A stretch of 64,000 bases of DNA. Source: Strobilurus pachycystidiatus (taxonomy: Eukaryota > Basidiomycota > Agaricomycetes > Agaricales > Physalacriaceae). The translations under genes and the position numbers were made by a program. Position 1 is the stretch's first letter; each line of letters opens with the position of its first letter. Below the pieces are notes generated by a model that did no database searches, was not told the origin of the DNA, and worked only from the letters and a program-made list of their open reading frames with translations. The stretch lies in contig JAHLMK010000008.1 in assembly GCA_019915135.1 (NCBI GenBank), positions 2,108,001 through 2,172,000 of the forward strand. Direction: 5' to 3'. Positions 54,875 to 64,000 of this stretch are shown one piece after another.

Positions 54875-57651
54875 TCAGCTGGCACATTCCACCCGAGCTA
54901 AGCTTTCCAATTCATTGAACATCACTTCGTCCGCAAATACGTCCCGCTGCATCAGTATGTCCCAAGCGAGACCGCGATACCCAGCCAAAAGACCGGTTCC
55001 CTGCTCTATGTCCCCTTCCGTTGAATCGCCCCAGCCCATACCGAAAGCCATCGTAGGCGCCACCGCCTTTGACGTGTCGAAGGAATCCTCCCCATCATCC
55101 AGCACTTTCAACGTCTCAATGCACCGCCGCGCACAGACAATATACCAATTCCTGGACTCGGGATTGGGATTCATCAAAAACTTCTGAATCATACGCAAGA
55201 AGACGCCCTTGATGCCAAGGTTCCGGTCCGTTTTCATCTTGAGCTTCAACGACGGGGTTGCGAGGAAAGCAATGGAGTAAATCGAGAGGACAACCTTCTC
55301 CGTGTAACTTAGCCACGATTCACGGCCAACGATCTGGAAATCCGAATCGAGGACAGGAAGGCGGCGGACAAGGGAGGTCAGGAGAAGCATGGTCGTCGCG
55401 GAGGGGATCGTCTTCGAGAACACCTGGCGGTTGGTATCCAAGTGGGCCAGTCGCGTAAACACGTCGAGGGCCAGCTCTACGAGGGTAGGTGGGGCATTAT
55501 TGGATGAGCCCAGGAGCTGCATGTAGGAAGAAGGGGAAATGGCCTCTGCTGGATCGACCAGATACGACGCCACCAACTGGAAGATCCGGGTAGCAGTCTT
55601 CATGGTACCCAGAGCAGGAGCAGTGGGGTTCGAGAAGTGGATGTGACCTGCTATGCAGCTCAAAATGGTGAGGGTATCTTTGCGCACATTGATCACGTCG
55701 CTCGGAGACAAAGCAGGAGAGAACGGAGTCATCTCCCCATTTCGGTTCGATACGATGCAAAGACGAAGTAGCAGATCGACCAATCTATGCTGGCGTACGA
55801 TGTAATCGTTGTTGTCATGGACGAGGGCGAGGTTCCGGAGGATTGTTAACACCATGAGTATTGTGTTACCAGCACGCTGCCGTAGTCCAAAGCTAGAATC
55901 CGCGTCACCCTGCCGCCGTTGCAGGTTGAAGGGACCTGAATCTCCATCGTATATGGCGTTCATCAGTTCCTGGTGGGTGATGATATCCAGAGAGGAACGG
56001 TTGACCTCGAACCTGTCTTCCACTCCTTCGAAAGCAAGATCCTCCACCAAATCCAGCAACTCCTCGAATAAGTCCCCACACTGATGAATGGGGAAGCCCG
56101 AGCCAGGCGTCTGCCCTTTCATAGTCGATAATATCGCCAATGTCGTCAAAGCGTACGACAATTCAGTCGAGATCCGTGAGCGTATGGACATGATCAAGGC
56201 GTCCGTTTCAATTGACCCCCATTCGTTCATTTCCTTCAGCTGATGGTCACGGCCAAGCACTGGAGCAATTTCGGACTCGATGATTTTCATGTCTCTACCG
56301 CCGTAGGTTTCAACTTCGCGAGCCATTGGCACATATTCAATTTTGCGGCGCACTGGCTGCATCCTTTTAGGAGCGGAACTGTCTGTGCCTTTGCCTGCTG
56401 TTGTCTATTTGGATTTGAATAAGAGGGTCAGAGAGTGTGGAGGAAAGGGTACGAACTGCAGAATCGTCACGGGGCTCCGAGGCTGCTCGGGGTGAGATGG
56501 TTGACAGCTTGAATCAGGATGAGCTACGCACCGGTCTTTTGTCTAGTTCGCTTCTGATCCACCTCATCACTGTCAAGCTTTCGCTTAAGGCTTTGCATAT
56601 CGTCCAGAACGTTGTCAGATGACTGGGAGTGACCAGATAAAGATTGAGCGCCACCGGGAGCAGGGAAGGGCGTGTTAGAATTTGACACCGACGGACCAAG
56701 AGCATGAGGTGTCTGAGAAGGATGACCAGCGCTTATCGTATTCGGGGCGGGGCGATTGGGTGTACCGGGTGGCTGAACCATAGGCTGTTTCGAAGCAAGT
56801 GCTTTCTTCTGTTGCTCGAAAACGTTTCTTTTATACAGTTCCTCGAAGGGTCCGAGGATAAGATCATAACACGCCTGGAGGGCGTGAACACTTGACGTTG
56901 CACCCGTGCCATGAGGTTGGGGTAATTCGTCTGGCAAGCCGAACTGGCTCGCAAGGAGCTGCCAATTGCACTGCTATAGCCAATATTGGTACGTGTCTGT
57001 GCGATCAGATTTTCACTCACATTGCCACCTCCAGCTTGTAAGGTTGCGCCCCAGAGTTTGAACACGTCAATGTCTCTCCCCGCAAGACGGAAATGGCCGA
57101 CTTCGTTTGAGAGGTCGATGACCTTGAATGGGGACGTGTGGGGATCGTAGTTGGGGGTCGGAACGCCTGTCATGTGCGGAGGTAGCGGCGTATTACGCTT
57201 GATCATAATGTTGGCGAGACCAACGAGGAAGCCTTGGTAACGTGCTCTGAGGTTCTGCGGAGGCGGTGGTCGCACCGCGGCGGGGTTCTGGCCGGACATG
57301 CTGGCATCCAGGAAAGGAGTAGAGTTGGGTGGCTGTGACATCCCAAAGCCGCCTGAAGCAGCCAGATGAGGGGCAGACATGTCATGACTGCCACCTTGCT
57401 GCAATCCAGGAGCAATTCCGCCGAGAAATGGCCCCGAATTTGTTCCGCCGCGGACAGTCGCATTTCTTGCATTGCCAGCGGCACTCAGCGCGGCCATTTG
57501 CTTGGCTTGCATGGGATCAAGATTGCCGAAGAAGTTGGGATCGGAGAGCGAGGGCTGAGAGCGCATATGGTGACCAGCCTGCGGCTGTCCATGTGGCCTA
57601 CAATGGCGGTCAGCGGCGGGAAACAGCCGGGAAAGCGGGAACGGACATCAT
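54875..57651 (-). CDS. SWI/SNF subunit Swi1 (ARID)
   Basis: Short first exon (ATGAT, 57651-57647, then intron) to PHGQPQAGHHMRSQPSLSDPNFFGNLDPMQ. An ARID-type DNA-binding domain is in the middle: RYQGFLVGLANIMIKRNTPLPPHMTGVP, HFRLAGRDIDVFKLWGATLQAGGG, NWQLLASQFGLPDEL, CYDLILGPFEELYKRNVFEQQKKAL. A Pro/Ser/Asn linker follows, then a long helical C-terminal region (RRKIEYVPMAREVETYGGRDMK, NEWGSIETDALIMSIRSRISTELSYALTTLAILSTM). This matches fungal Swi1/Sol1, the ARID subunit of the SWI/SNF chromatin remodeler. The last exon, 56362-54875, is one uninterrupted frame of 495 codons. Confidence 0.92.
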
Positions 57652-57904
57652 TTTGAGCAACAAATGGCCGCCGCGACGTTCCTGAACGTTGGCGCAGTGC
57701 GGAGGAGCGCCTTGGGAACAATTGGCCTGTTCGGTGTTGCGAAATCAACCGGCAATGTGCGCGGCCCGTCGTTTACGTAACCAGCCGGCTGTTAAGCTGA
57801 ATTTTTCTCTCTGAGTCTTTCTTCCCGACACCCACTGTCCGCGTCATCCATCCCGCGTTTTCTCTTCTGTCTCTGTGTAATATACCCTAACTCTTTCTTT
57901 GCTC

Positions 57905-58483
57905 ATGCCCAAGTCTGTAATTGACGATATCTTTGCGGCGAAAGGCAAGGCAACCCTTCCAGTCGCGTCCTCGTCGACTCCAGCACCTGCGGCAAAGAAG
58001 AAACAATCGAAAAAGCGTCGCCGCGAGGAACCAGAGCCATCTGCTATCGCTTCATCCTCCTCCGTTCCTGCTGTTGTCCCAGAAACTATCGTCGATTCTT
58101 CTTCCCTTCCCCCACCCGCTCCCAAACGAGTCAAGAAATCCAAGGTCAAATCCGCCGCTCCTGAGAGTAAATCCGACGCTAAAGACGACTTCGCTGACTC
58201 CCGGGGTTCTGGTTCAAGTAAGCTTCCCGACTACCTCTCTCGTCGTATCGTTGCTGACTGCTACTGCTCCGTCAGGACGCAAAACAGATGAGGGCTGGTC
58301 TATATACAAGGAAGATGAGTTGGGTATGACCAAGGAGGGGGGAGGTGACTAGCTCTCTGCTGGTCTCATATCACAGCACTGATCGCCTTCCAGATACTCC
58401 TCTCTGTCCATTTGACTGTGATTGTTGTAAGTTTGTTGTCTGTCCACAGCCGCTTGTCCTAATCAGCCTCTCCAGGTTTCTGA
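57905..58483 (+). CDS. DUF1764 protein
   Basis: MPKSVIDDIFAAKGKA begins a Lys/Ser/Pro-rich stretch with nuclear-localisation-like KKKQSKKRRR, followed after an intron by the conserved C-terminus GRKTDEGWSIYKEDELGMTKEGGDTPLCPFDCDCCF, the defining end of DUF1764 proteins, with four closely spaced Cys. Three GT-AG introns are needed, the last splitting the final Cys codon just before the stop at 58481-58483. The family occurs in most eukaryotes and has no assigned function. Confidence 0.85.
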
Positions 58484-58726
58484 ATATCATCATCCCCTTT
58501 TCTGTGACGCACTGTGCACGACCTTCATCGGCTCCTTCGAAGCCTTGACAATCGCTTTGTGCAATGATTGTGGAGGTCAAAAGGCAGCCAACATGAATGA
58601 ATTTCTTGGTTGACGCGTTCGAGAGTGACCTTTTCGAAGGTGGATATTTAACATCATGCTTCCACAGAACACATCCCTCTGTACTGTACCCATTGTTGTA
58701 TTATCATCAAAGTCATAAGTCTAGTG

Positions 58727-59923
58727 TTAATCGTCATCATCATCGTCGTCGTCCAAAGGCTTTGCAAGTTCACGTCCAAATGGATCCTCGTCAGGACCAA
58801 CACCCTCAGCTTTCCGGCTTCGCTTCTCCGCTGCTTTCCGTTCTTGCTCCTCCTTCCTGGCAAGATAGGCTTTACTTCCGACCACCTTCTCTGGGTTTTT
58901 ACAGAGCCGTAAACGCCGATCCACCTCTCGTACAGATTCCACATCTGGGGGAACACCGGCGCTCGACATCATGCTTTGTACGGCCTGGATATTGCTTTGT
59001 ATTGCAGGTATAGTCTCGGAAGAGGATTTGGAGTTTAGCCATTCATTGCTTTCTTCAGGAAAGACGAGTGACATGGCAGCTATCGCGATTTGTGAGGGTG
59101 CGTAGATGAGCTCCGCGTCGCATAGTCGAGACGAGCGGACGTGATTCAACGCCACTTCGTAGTCCTCCTTGCGGGAGGTTGCCCAGTCTTTGGGGATGGT
59201 GGGAAGGGTCTGAAGACAATGCCATTAGAATAGGGCTCAGGCGTATGTCGTGCAGCTGACCTGAAAGTCAAGCCAAAGACCCCACAGAGCTCGATGAGCA
59301 TGCCAGACAGAGAACTCGAAGCCTAAGCTTTGTGCTACCAGAAACTCGATTTCGATAACGTCAGAAGGATTGGTCCCTTTGATGTGAGTGGTGTAGATCT
59401 CCAGAGATATTGGGTTGTTGGTGGTTTTCGTCGCCAAGAAAAGAGTGGTCAACCTGTCTTCGTGAGCCAAGGCTTTTTTTTGGGGACGCGTAAAAGACAT
59501 ACATAACATTCTTGGGATGCCAGTCCATAACCGTGTTTTTGAGGTAGAACCTCTTCATGTAGCTGACGGCCGTCGCTTCAACATCTTCTGGGAATCGAAA
59601 GAGACTGCATAGTTGAGTGATTTTGGTAAGATAGTGTTTAACGAGCAAAATCTCCTCAGCAGCGCTTAGAAAAGATACATTCGGTGAAGAGCCTGGCTAC
59701 GGTCTATCAGAGGCAACACTTCGGGCGCTGTGGTGGAGATCGGTCTAACCTCGTATGCTTCAAGTGTGCGCTTTATAACGGCAACGGCAGCTTCGTTCAT
59801 TGATGTCCGTACTTCCATGAGCCGTTGCGGCGAGTACCGCCAATTCTTGTACTGCGTACTCCCCTCATAGATGGGCGTCCTGGGTGTCGCTGACGCCGCC
59901 GCGTCGGGTTCTGGTACGGGCAT
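58727..59923 (-). CDS. Cyclin H (TFIIH/CAK)
   Basis: Begins MPVPEPDAAASATPRTPIYEGSTQYKNWRYSPQRLMEVRTSMNEAAVAVIKRTLEAYE, the diagnostic cyclin H N-terminus, then EEILLVKHYLTKITQLCSLFRFPEDVEATAVSYMKRFYLKNTVMDWHPKNVM of the first cyclin fold, a second fold, and RSSRLCDAELIYAPSQIAIAAMSLVFP. The tail is Lys/Glu-rich and ends in a run of Asp (stop 58727-58729). Cyclin H with Cdk7 and Mat1 phosphorylates the RNA polymerase II tail and activates cell-cycle CDKs. Several introns. Start codon lies 86 bp from the wall-protein gene on the plus strand. Confidence 0.92.
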
Positions 59924-60009
59924 GGTGTTACAAGACAAGATATCCACGTGCGCCCCTGGAGTTTGGACTGATCGCTTTCGATCGCGTCAGATATCCACAA
60001 CGTCCATCT

Positions 60010-61167
60010 ATGCGATATTCTGCGCTGGGCGCACTTCTTCGTCTTCAGCTGGCTCCCTCTGGCTTTGGACCTCTATCTGTGCTTCAACTGCTCACCCTCT
60101 TTTTATCGTGCGCGCCCTTCGCCTTGGCAGGCCAAGGATTCACCGATGGTCTCTCTATCATCGACTCTCCCAGTCCTGGAAAGTATGCCGCAGTCGTTCC
60201 TTCTCTCGCAGAATCAAAGCTCAACGAGTGAAAACTACTAGTCCCGGCCATGCTGGAAGCACTTTCCCCATTGCTGTAGATGTATGTTGCGACTATTTCC
60301 CGTTGCTGCGCCCCCTAAACCTCTCCGATTCCCCTCAGATCTCTGGCAACGGTGCCATTGGGAGCATGCAAGCCACCTCTTTGGACGTCCTTGAGATTTA
60401 TCTCGTCTCTGCCGAGACAAACACGAACATAACCGTCGCTCAAGGCTCCGACTTTCTTGACAATGGGGAGTCCGGGACTGTGCGTCATCTCAACTGGATA
60501 CTCCCCACCTGTACACCCCCAGGAAATTATAATGTATGTGTAGCTTGATCTTTCATCTGCCGTCGTCTAACCTCTACGTAGCTCACATTCTACGAGTCGT
60601 CACAAATTGACGGAGACTCCTTCTTCATCATCACCCCCGTGGCTATTCCCGTCGAAAATCCCAGCCGGTCCGGGGCGTGTACCAATGGTACAAATCTGCT
60701 CCAAGCCCAACCCCAGCTATCCAATCCCCCAACGAGCCCTCCCTTCGGCCAGTCCGGCCAGCAACCCACCTCCATCTCGCAATCCAGGATGATCACCATC
60801 ACTGTGTCAGCAAGTGGGAGTCTTCCTTCCGCTTCTGAGACTGTGACCACTGTAACAAAGACGCTGCTGTCTGTGGCCACTACAACGCAAGTAGTCAGTG
60901 GTGCCACCGTGACCTCGACGTGAGTAAATGCTCCACGTGTAGTCGCTGGAGTTGGTGAAGATCTTACTTGATGTTTCCAGATATACGGAAACACTCGTGT
61001 TGACAACAACTCAATCAGGACAGGTCATGAGCCCGACAGTCTCGACATTATCTGGTTTTGTGCCGATAACCGACAATTCAAATGAAGCACAGGGACTGAA
61101 TAGAGCCATTCTATGGCCGATGATGCTAACTCTCGTCTGGGGAGTCATGGTGGTTGTGAGGTTCTGA
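60010..61167 (+). CDS. GPI-type cell wall protein with Kre9/Knh1-like domain
   Basis: Signal peptide around LSVLQLLTLFLSCAPFALAG; then NPGHAGSTFPIAVDISGNGAIGSMQATSLDVLEIYLVSAETNTNITVAQGSDFLDNGESGTVRHLNWILPTCTPPGNYNLTFYESSQIDGDSFFIITPVAIPVEN, a beta-sandwich of the Kre9/Knh1-like type. A Ser/Thr-rich linker follows and the C-terminus is hydrophobic (ILWPMMLTLVWGVMVVVRF), as expected for GPI attachment. Introns after SPSPGN, AVD, GNYN and TSTST-proximal Thr are GT-AG. Such proteins take part in beta-1,6-glucan and wall assembly; role inferred from family. Confidence 0.85.
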
Positions 61168-62492
61168 ATGTCGCAATCTGAGTGATATAGTTTCCGTCAT
61201 CACACTAACTATTACATGGACAGTTTTCTATACGTAGCATCCTACGCGAACATTGACACCTGACGACGATAGGCGGTTCGAAGTGATTGTTCATCGGAGT
61301 GACCGGCTTCAGTCTGTAACTCCAGCGGCAGAGTCGGGGCAACTTCTAAGGCTCGCTTGCTGCACTTCTAACCTCAGGCCAGTAGTGATTAACTTTACGC
61401 CCCTTGGCTAGGATCTTGGCCTTGGCTCACTTGTTCGAGCACTTGTCATTGACCTCCTGCCGCCCTCGACGTCGTGCGACTTGCTGCAGGGCTCGACGTT
61501 CCACCGAATACATCTCAATGTTTCACATCAGGACAGGCACCTCGTTCAACTCTTCGAACGATCTCGGTGATCTCATCAGAAGTTATCCGTTGAATGCCTA
61601 CCTTTCGCTGAACTCGTTTGGGGAGCATCGAGTCGGATTGCATATCGCGCGGTCTTTGAGTCAATGCCGACTCCTGAATCGCCTGCGAGTAAGGGAGATA
61701 TGAGTCGAAGTCATGCGAAAAGACCAAAGAATGGAAAGGGTTGTGGGCCTTTTGGTAAGTGTCACACCATCGAGGGCGACGTACAAGTATGGCAGATTTG
61801 CTGAGAAGACACAGACACGCATCAGAGCTATTGATATGACCCGCCGTATCATGATGTACCACACTACTACCACCCCGCAAGTACTTAGTGTAGGCTTCTC
61901 TCGAAGACATACTCGGTTCCACGCATGACCTGGGCGGGAAGTGAGTTGCTGCGAGTGCAATCCCGATCAAGCACTTTTACACTCGAAGTACGGCCAAGTT
62001 GGGCAAGTGCACTTTTTGTCCGAAAGTGACATCGAAGAACCAACAGTGAGGCTTGATTTCAGGTCTCGTGAGTCGTACCTGCTTCTGTATTGGAAAATCT
62101 CATCGTTGCGACCTCAAAGACATGTGCTTTGACAGTAGTATCGTTACCATGGGTCATCATCCCTTTTCATTATACTTTGACAAGCCTTGCTGGTCATCGG
62201 CGCCGCGTCTCGCTCGCACTAGTATGATCTCCTGGCCAGCTAGATTCTGAGCTTGATCGTACGCGTCCGTCGTGTGTCGAGTTGGACCGTGTCTCCCATG
62301 GATCCGCCATCACCAACATGGCCATCGGTGCCCAGTCCTACCACCCACATTCCTTCCCAACTACAGCAGGTCTTCCCTCGTTTTACCGCCCCGCCCCCAT
62401 GCTGCGCGCCCAACGAAGTTGTCATTGCATTGTCAACAACGGTGCTTATACCAGATTACAGACGTTACTACCCTACACCTATACTGGAGTTC
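61168..62492. other. Gene-poor stretch before membrane-protein gene
   Basis: 1.3 kb with no supported gene. A 151-codon minus-strand frame (61970-61515) has no family resemblance. In-frame Met codons for the downstream gene exist at 62298, but the family-like start is 62493. Confidence 0.4.
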
Positions 62493-64000
62493 ATGCCAGC
62501 TTACCATGCTCTGGCCGACGGTTCACTAATCTCTCAGCCATACGAAACCGACTTGACTGCAACACTTGTGGCCACTCTCCTCTTTGGTTTTCAGGCCGCT
62601 CTTTTTGCGAGGAATGTCATCGTGTCTGGGGATTACATCTGGCGCACCAACGTCAAACAGAAGATCCTCTTCTATGTCCTCCTCGCAAGCCAGATACTGG
62701 GCGTATTCAACGTCATTCCGCTCATTGTTCCGTTATTCAAACCACATGTTAGCTGCACTGTGTAAGCAAACTTAGCTTCTTCGTCCTTCTATGTGGCATG
62801 ACGATTCCATCAAAAGGGTTGTGATTGTTGCTTGCGCGCTGACTTCCACATCTCTCAACCTGTTGGTACGTGCTCCAGTTTTGAAAGATATCAGACTCTG
62901 AATCACCTATCAACAGATCACCGGAATCTTCGGCTACAAAGCCTACAGATGTCTGAACAATTCTCGAATCGTGCTGGGCATGTTGAGTTTGTTCTTGAGT
63001 GCATCCATCGTCACAACGATCCTCGGTCTATTGACGACTCAGGGAGAACGTAGATTGTCCGGTATGTTCAAGCGTCACGTTCTGTTTTGCATACCTGAAG
63101 AAGGTGCGCACAGGTGGCTGTCTCGAAGTCATGCTCAATCCATGGTTCATCCGAAGTTTTCTTCTGATTCAACTGGCCGAAGTTCTCTTCATTACCCTTT
63201 GCTGTAAGTTGTGCGTGTTAGCTTGCTCTGATCATCTGTTGACTCACTGCTGTTGTACAGTCCTGTCAGCGGTCTGGAGGTCGAAAGACTCCCCTGTGGA
63301 TCGAGGGAGGATGTCCATACGGCTTTCCATGGGAGATTGCCACGAGCAAGGCGGTGTTTGCGAAAAGACTGGTCGACGTGGTTGGTGGGACTATGTGCCT
63401 AAGCAAGAGACCGACAATGCCGTCGGCAGTCTTCCACCCCATCCCATGGGATCATTCTTTTCGACGATCAAAAATTATCTATCCTTCGGTTTAAACAAAG
63501 CTCAACCCTGTCGCAAGGCATCAATACACAGCGAATACCCCCTTCCCCAACCTCCGCGTGCCGATGGAGGCACCCATCCCATCGCAGGAACAGCCACTGA
63601 TCCAGAAGCCAATAGACTCTCGGCTTACAGACGGTATATGCCAAGGATGGAGATTTTTCGCAAGGCCATGCAGGATGAGGTTGGCATCCAGATTGCACAC
63701 TAGACAAAGATTCTCAATCATAGTTGCAGCTGTGTTATACCGCCCTCATCAGCGCCTCATTTGTCGCCCTGGCTATTATGGCCGTCATTGGGTCTTGTGT
63801 GCCCAACGGACTAGGTCTTATGCAGTGGATAGACATCGTCTGTTAGTTCTTGACCTTTTCTGTACAGCTCAACGAGTTCACCGACTTCTATCTAGGGATG
63901 ACTATATCCGTACTTTCTGTCCATAGCTTCGGACGCGTCGTACGGCGGAACGAACACGATCAAGCTCAAAATAATTACCGTCGCAATGCTGGTCGTCCCG
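62493..64000 (+). CDS. Multi-pass fungal membrane protein, 3' end outside window
   Basis: Begins MPAYHALADGSLISQPYETDLTATLVATLLFGFQAALF, then several hydrophobic helices (ILFYVLLASQILGVFNVIPLIVPLF; VVIVACALTSTSLNLLITGIFGYKAY; VLGMLSLFLSASIVTTILGLLTT; VMLNPWFIRSFLLIQLAEVLFITLC), a soluble loop with Pro/Arg-rich sequence, and later LCYTALISASFVALAIMAVIG and FTDFYLGMTISVLSVHSFGRVVRRNEHDQAQNN at the window edge. The helix pattern and the HSFGRVVRRNEH end resemble a mushroom-specific seven-helix-like family of unknown function. The last intron before NEFTDFY could not be placed with confidence (only about 30 nt). An upstream in-frame Met is at 62298. Confidence 0.7.

Noticed and set aside
61515..61970. 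151-codon minus-strand frame
   Set aside because: No recognisable domain, no supporting splice pattern, unlike neighbouring coding sequence.

Overview
The window looks like a piece of a filamentous basidiomycete genome, most likely Agaricomycetes. Genes are dense and sit on both strands. Almost every gene has several short introns of about 45-60 nt. The products are housekeeping eukaryotic proteins mixed with fungal families (Dlt1, Mmm1/ERMES, Kre9-like wall protein, Pry-like CAP proteins, barwin/expansin-like protein, several fungal-only hypotheticals). No rRNA, tRNA or CRISPR was seen. Gene models were built by reading spliced frames by eye, so exon edges given without reservation are those where frame and splice sites agree.

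Layout. 1-3.7 kb: 5' part of polyubiquitin (-), UTP23 (-), EMC7 (+), a small fungal protein (-). 4.0-10.1 kb is an accessory block: a CAP protein with a long Ser/Thr linker, a 1.5-kb non-coding inverted-repeat transposon holding a nested mini-transposon, a barwin/expansin-like gene, and a second, short CAP gene that looks like a fusion of the expansin-like gene's promoter and signal peptide with the CAP1 domain. 10.1-16.2 kb: divergent G-alpha, Dlt1-like membrane protein, GST, WDR5/Swd3, eIF3k. 16.3-26 kb: AVT-type amino acid transporter, FAD oxidoreductase, a large unknown protein, a Gfo/Idh/MocA oxidoreductase. 26.9-31.4 kb: an A/B-type cyclin, a doubtful gene, and a gene-poor stretch. 31.4-38.2 kb: 4E-T-like eIF4E binder, LYRM2-like protein, SmD2, pescadillo. 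38.5-48.9 kb: SEC7-PH ArfGEF, an unknown protein with a threefold motif, RPB8, alpha/beta hydrolase-like protein, MMM1, tubulin-tyrosine-ligase (Pby1-like) protein. 49-60 kb: DHX29-type helicase, SWI1/ARID subunit, DUF1764 protein, cyclin H. 60-64 kb: Kre9/Knh1-like wall protein, a gene-poor stretch, and the 5' part of a multi-pass membrane protein running off the right edge.

The housekeeping genes are unrelated in pathway, but many are arranged head to head with about 70-150 bp between start codons, so shared promoters are the main organising feature. Ribosome biogenesis and translation (UTP23, PES1, eIF3k, 4E-T, DHX29), transcription and chromatin (WDR5, SWI1, RPB8, cyclin H) and splicing (SmD2) are heavily represented. 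The most unusual parts are the CAP/expansin duplication block with its nested transposons, and non-canonical splice sites, chiefly an apparent GA-AG intron in SmD2.
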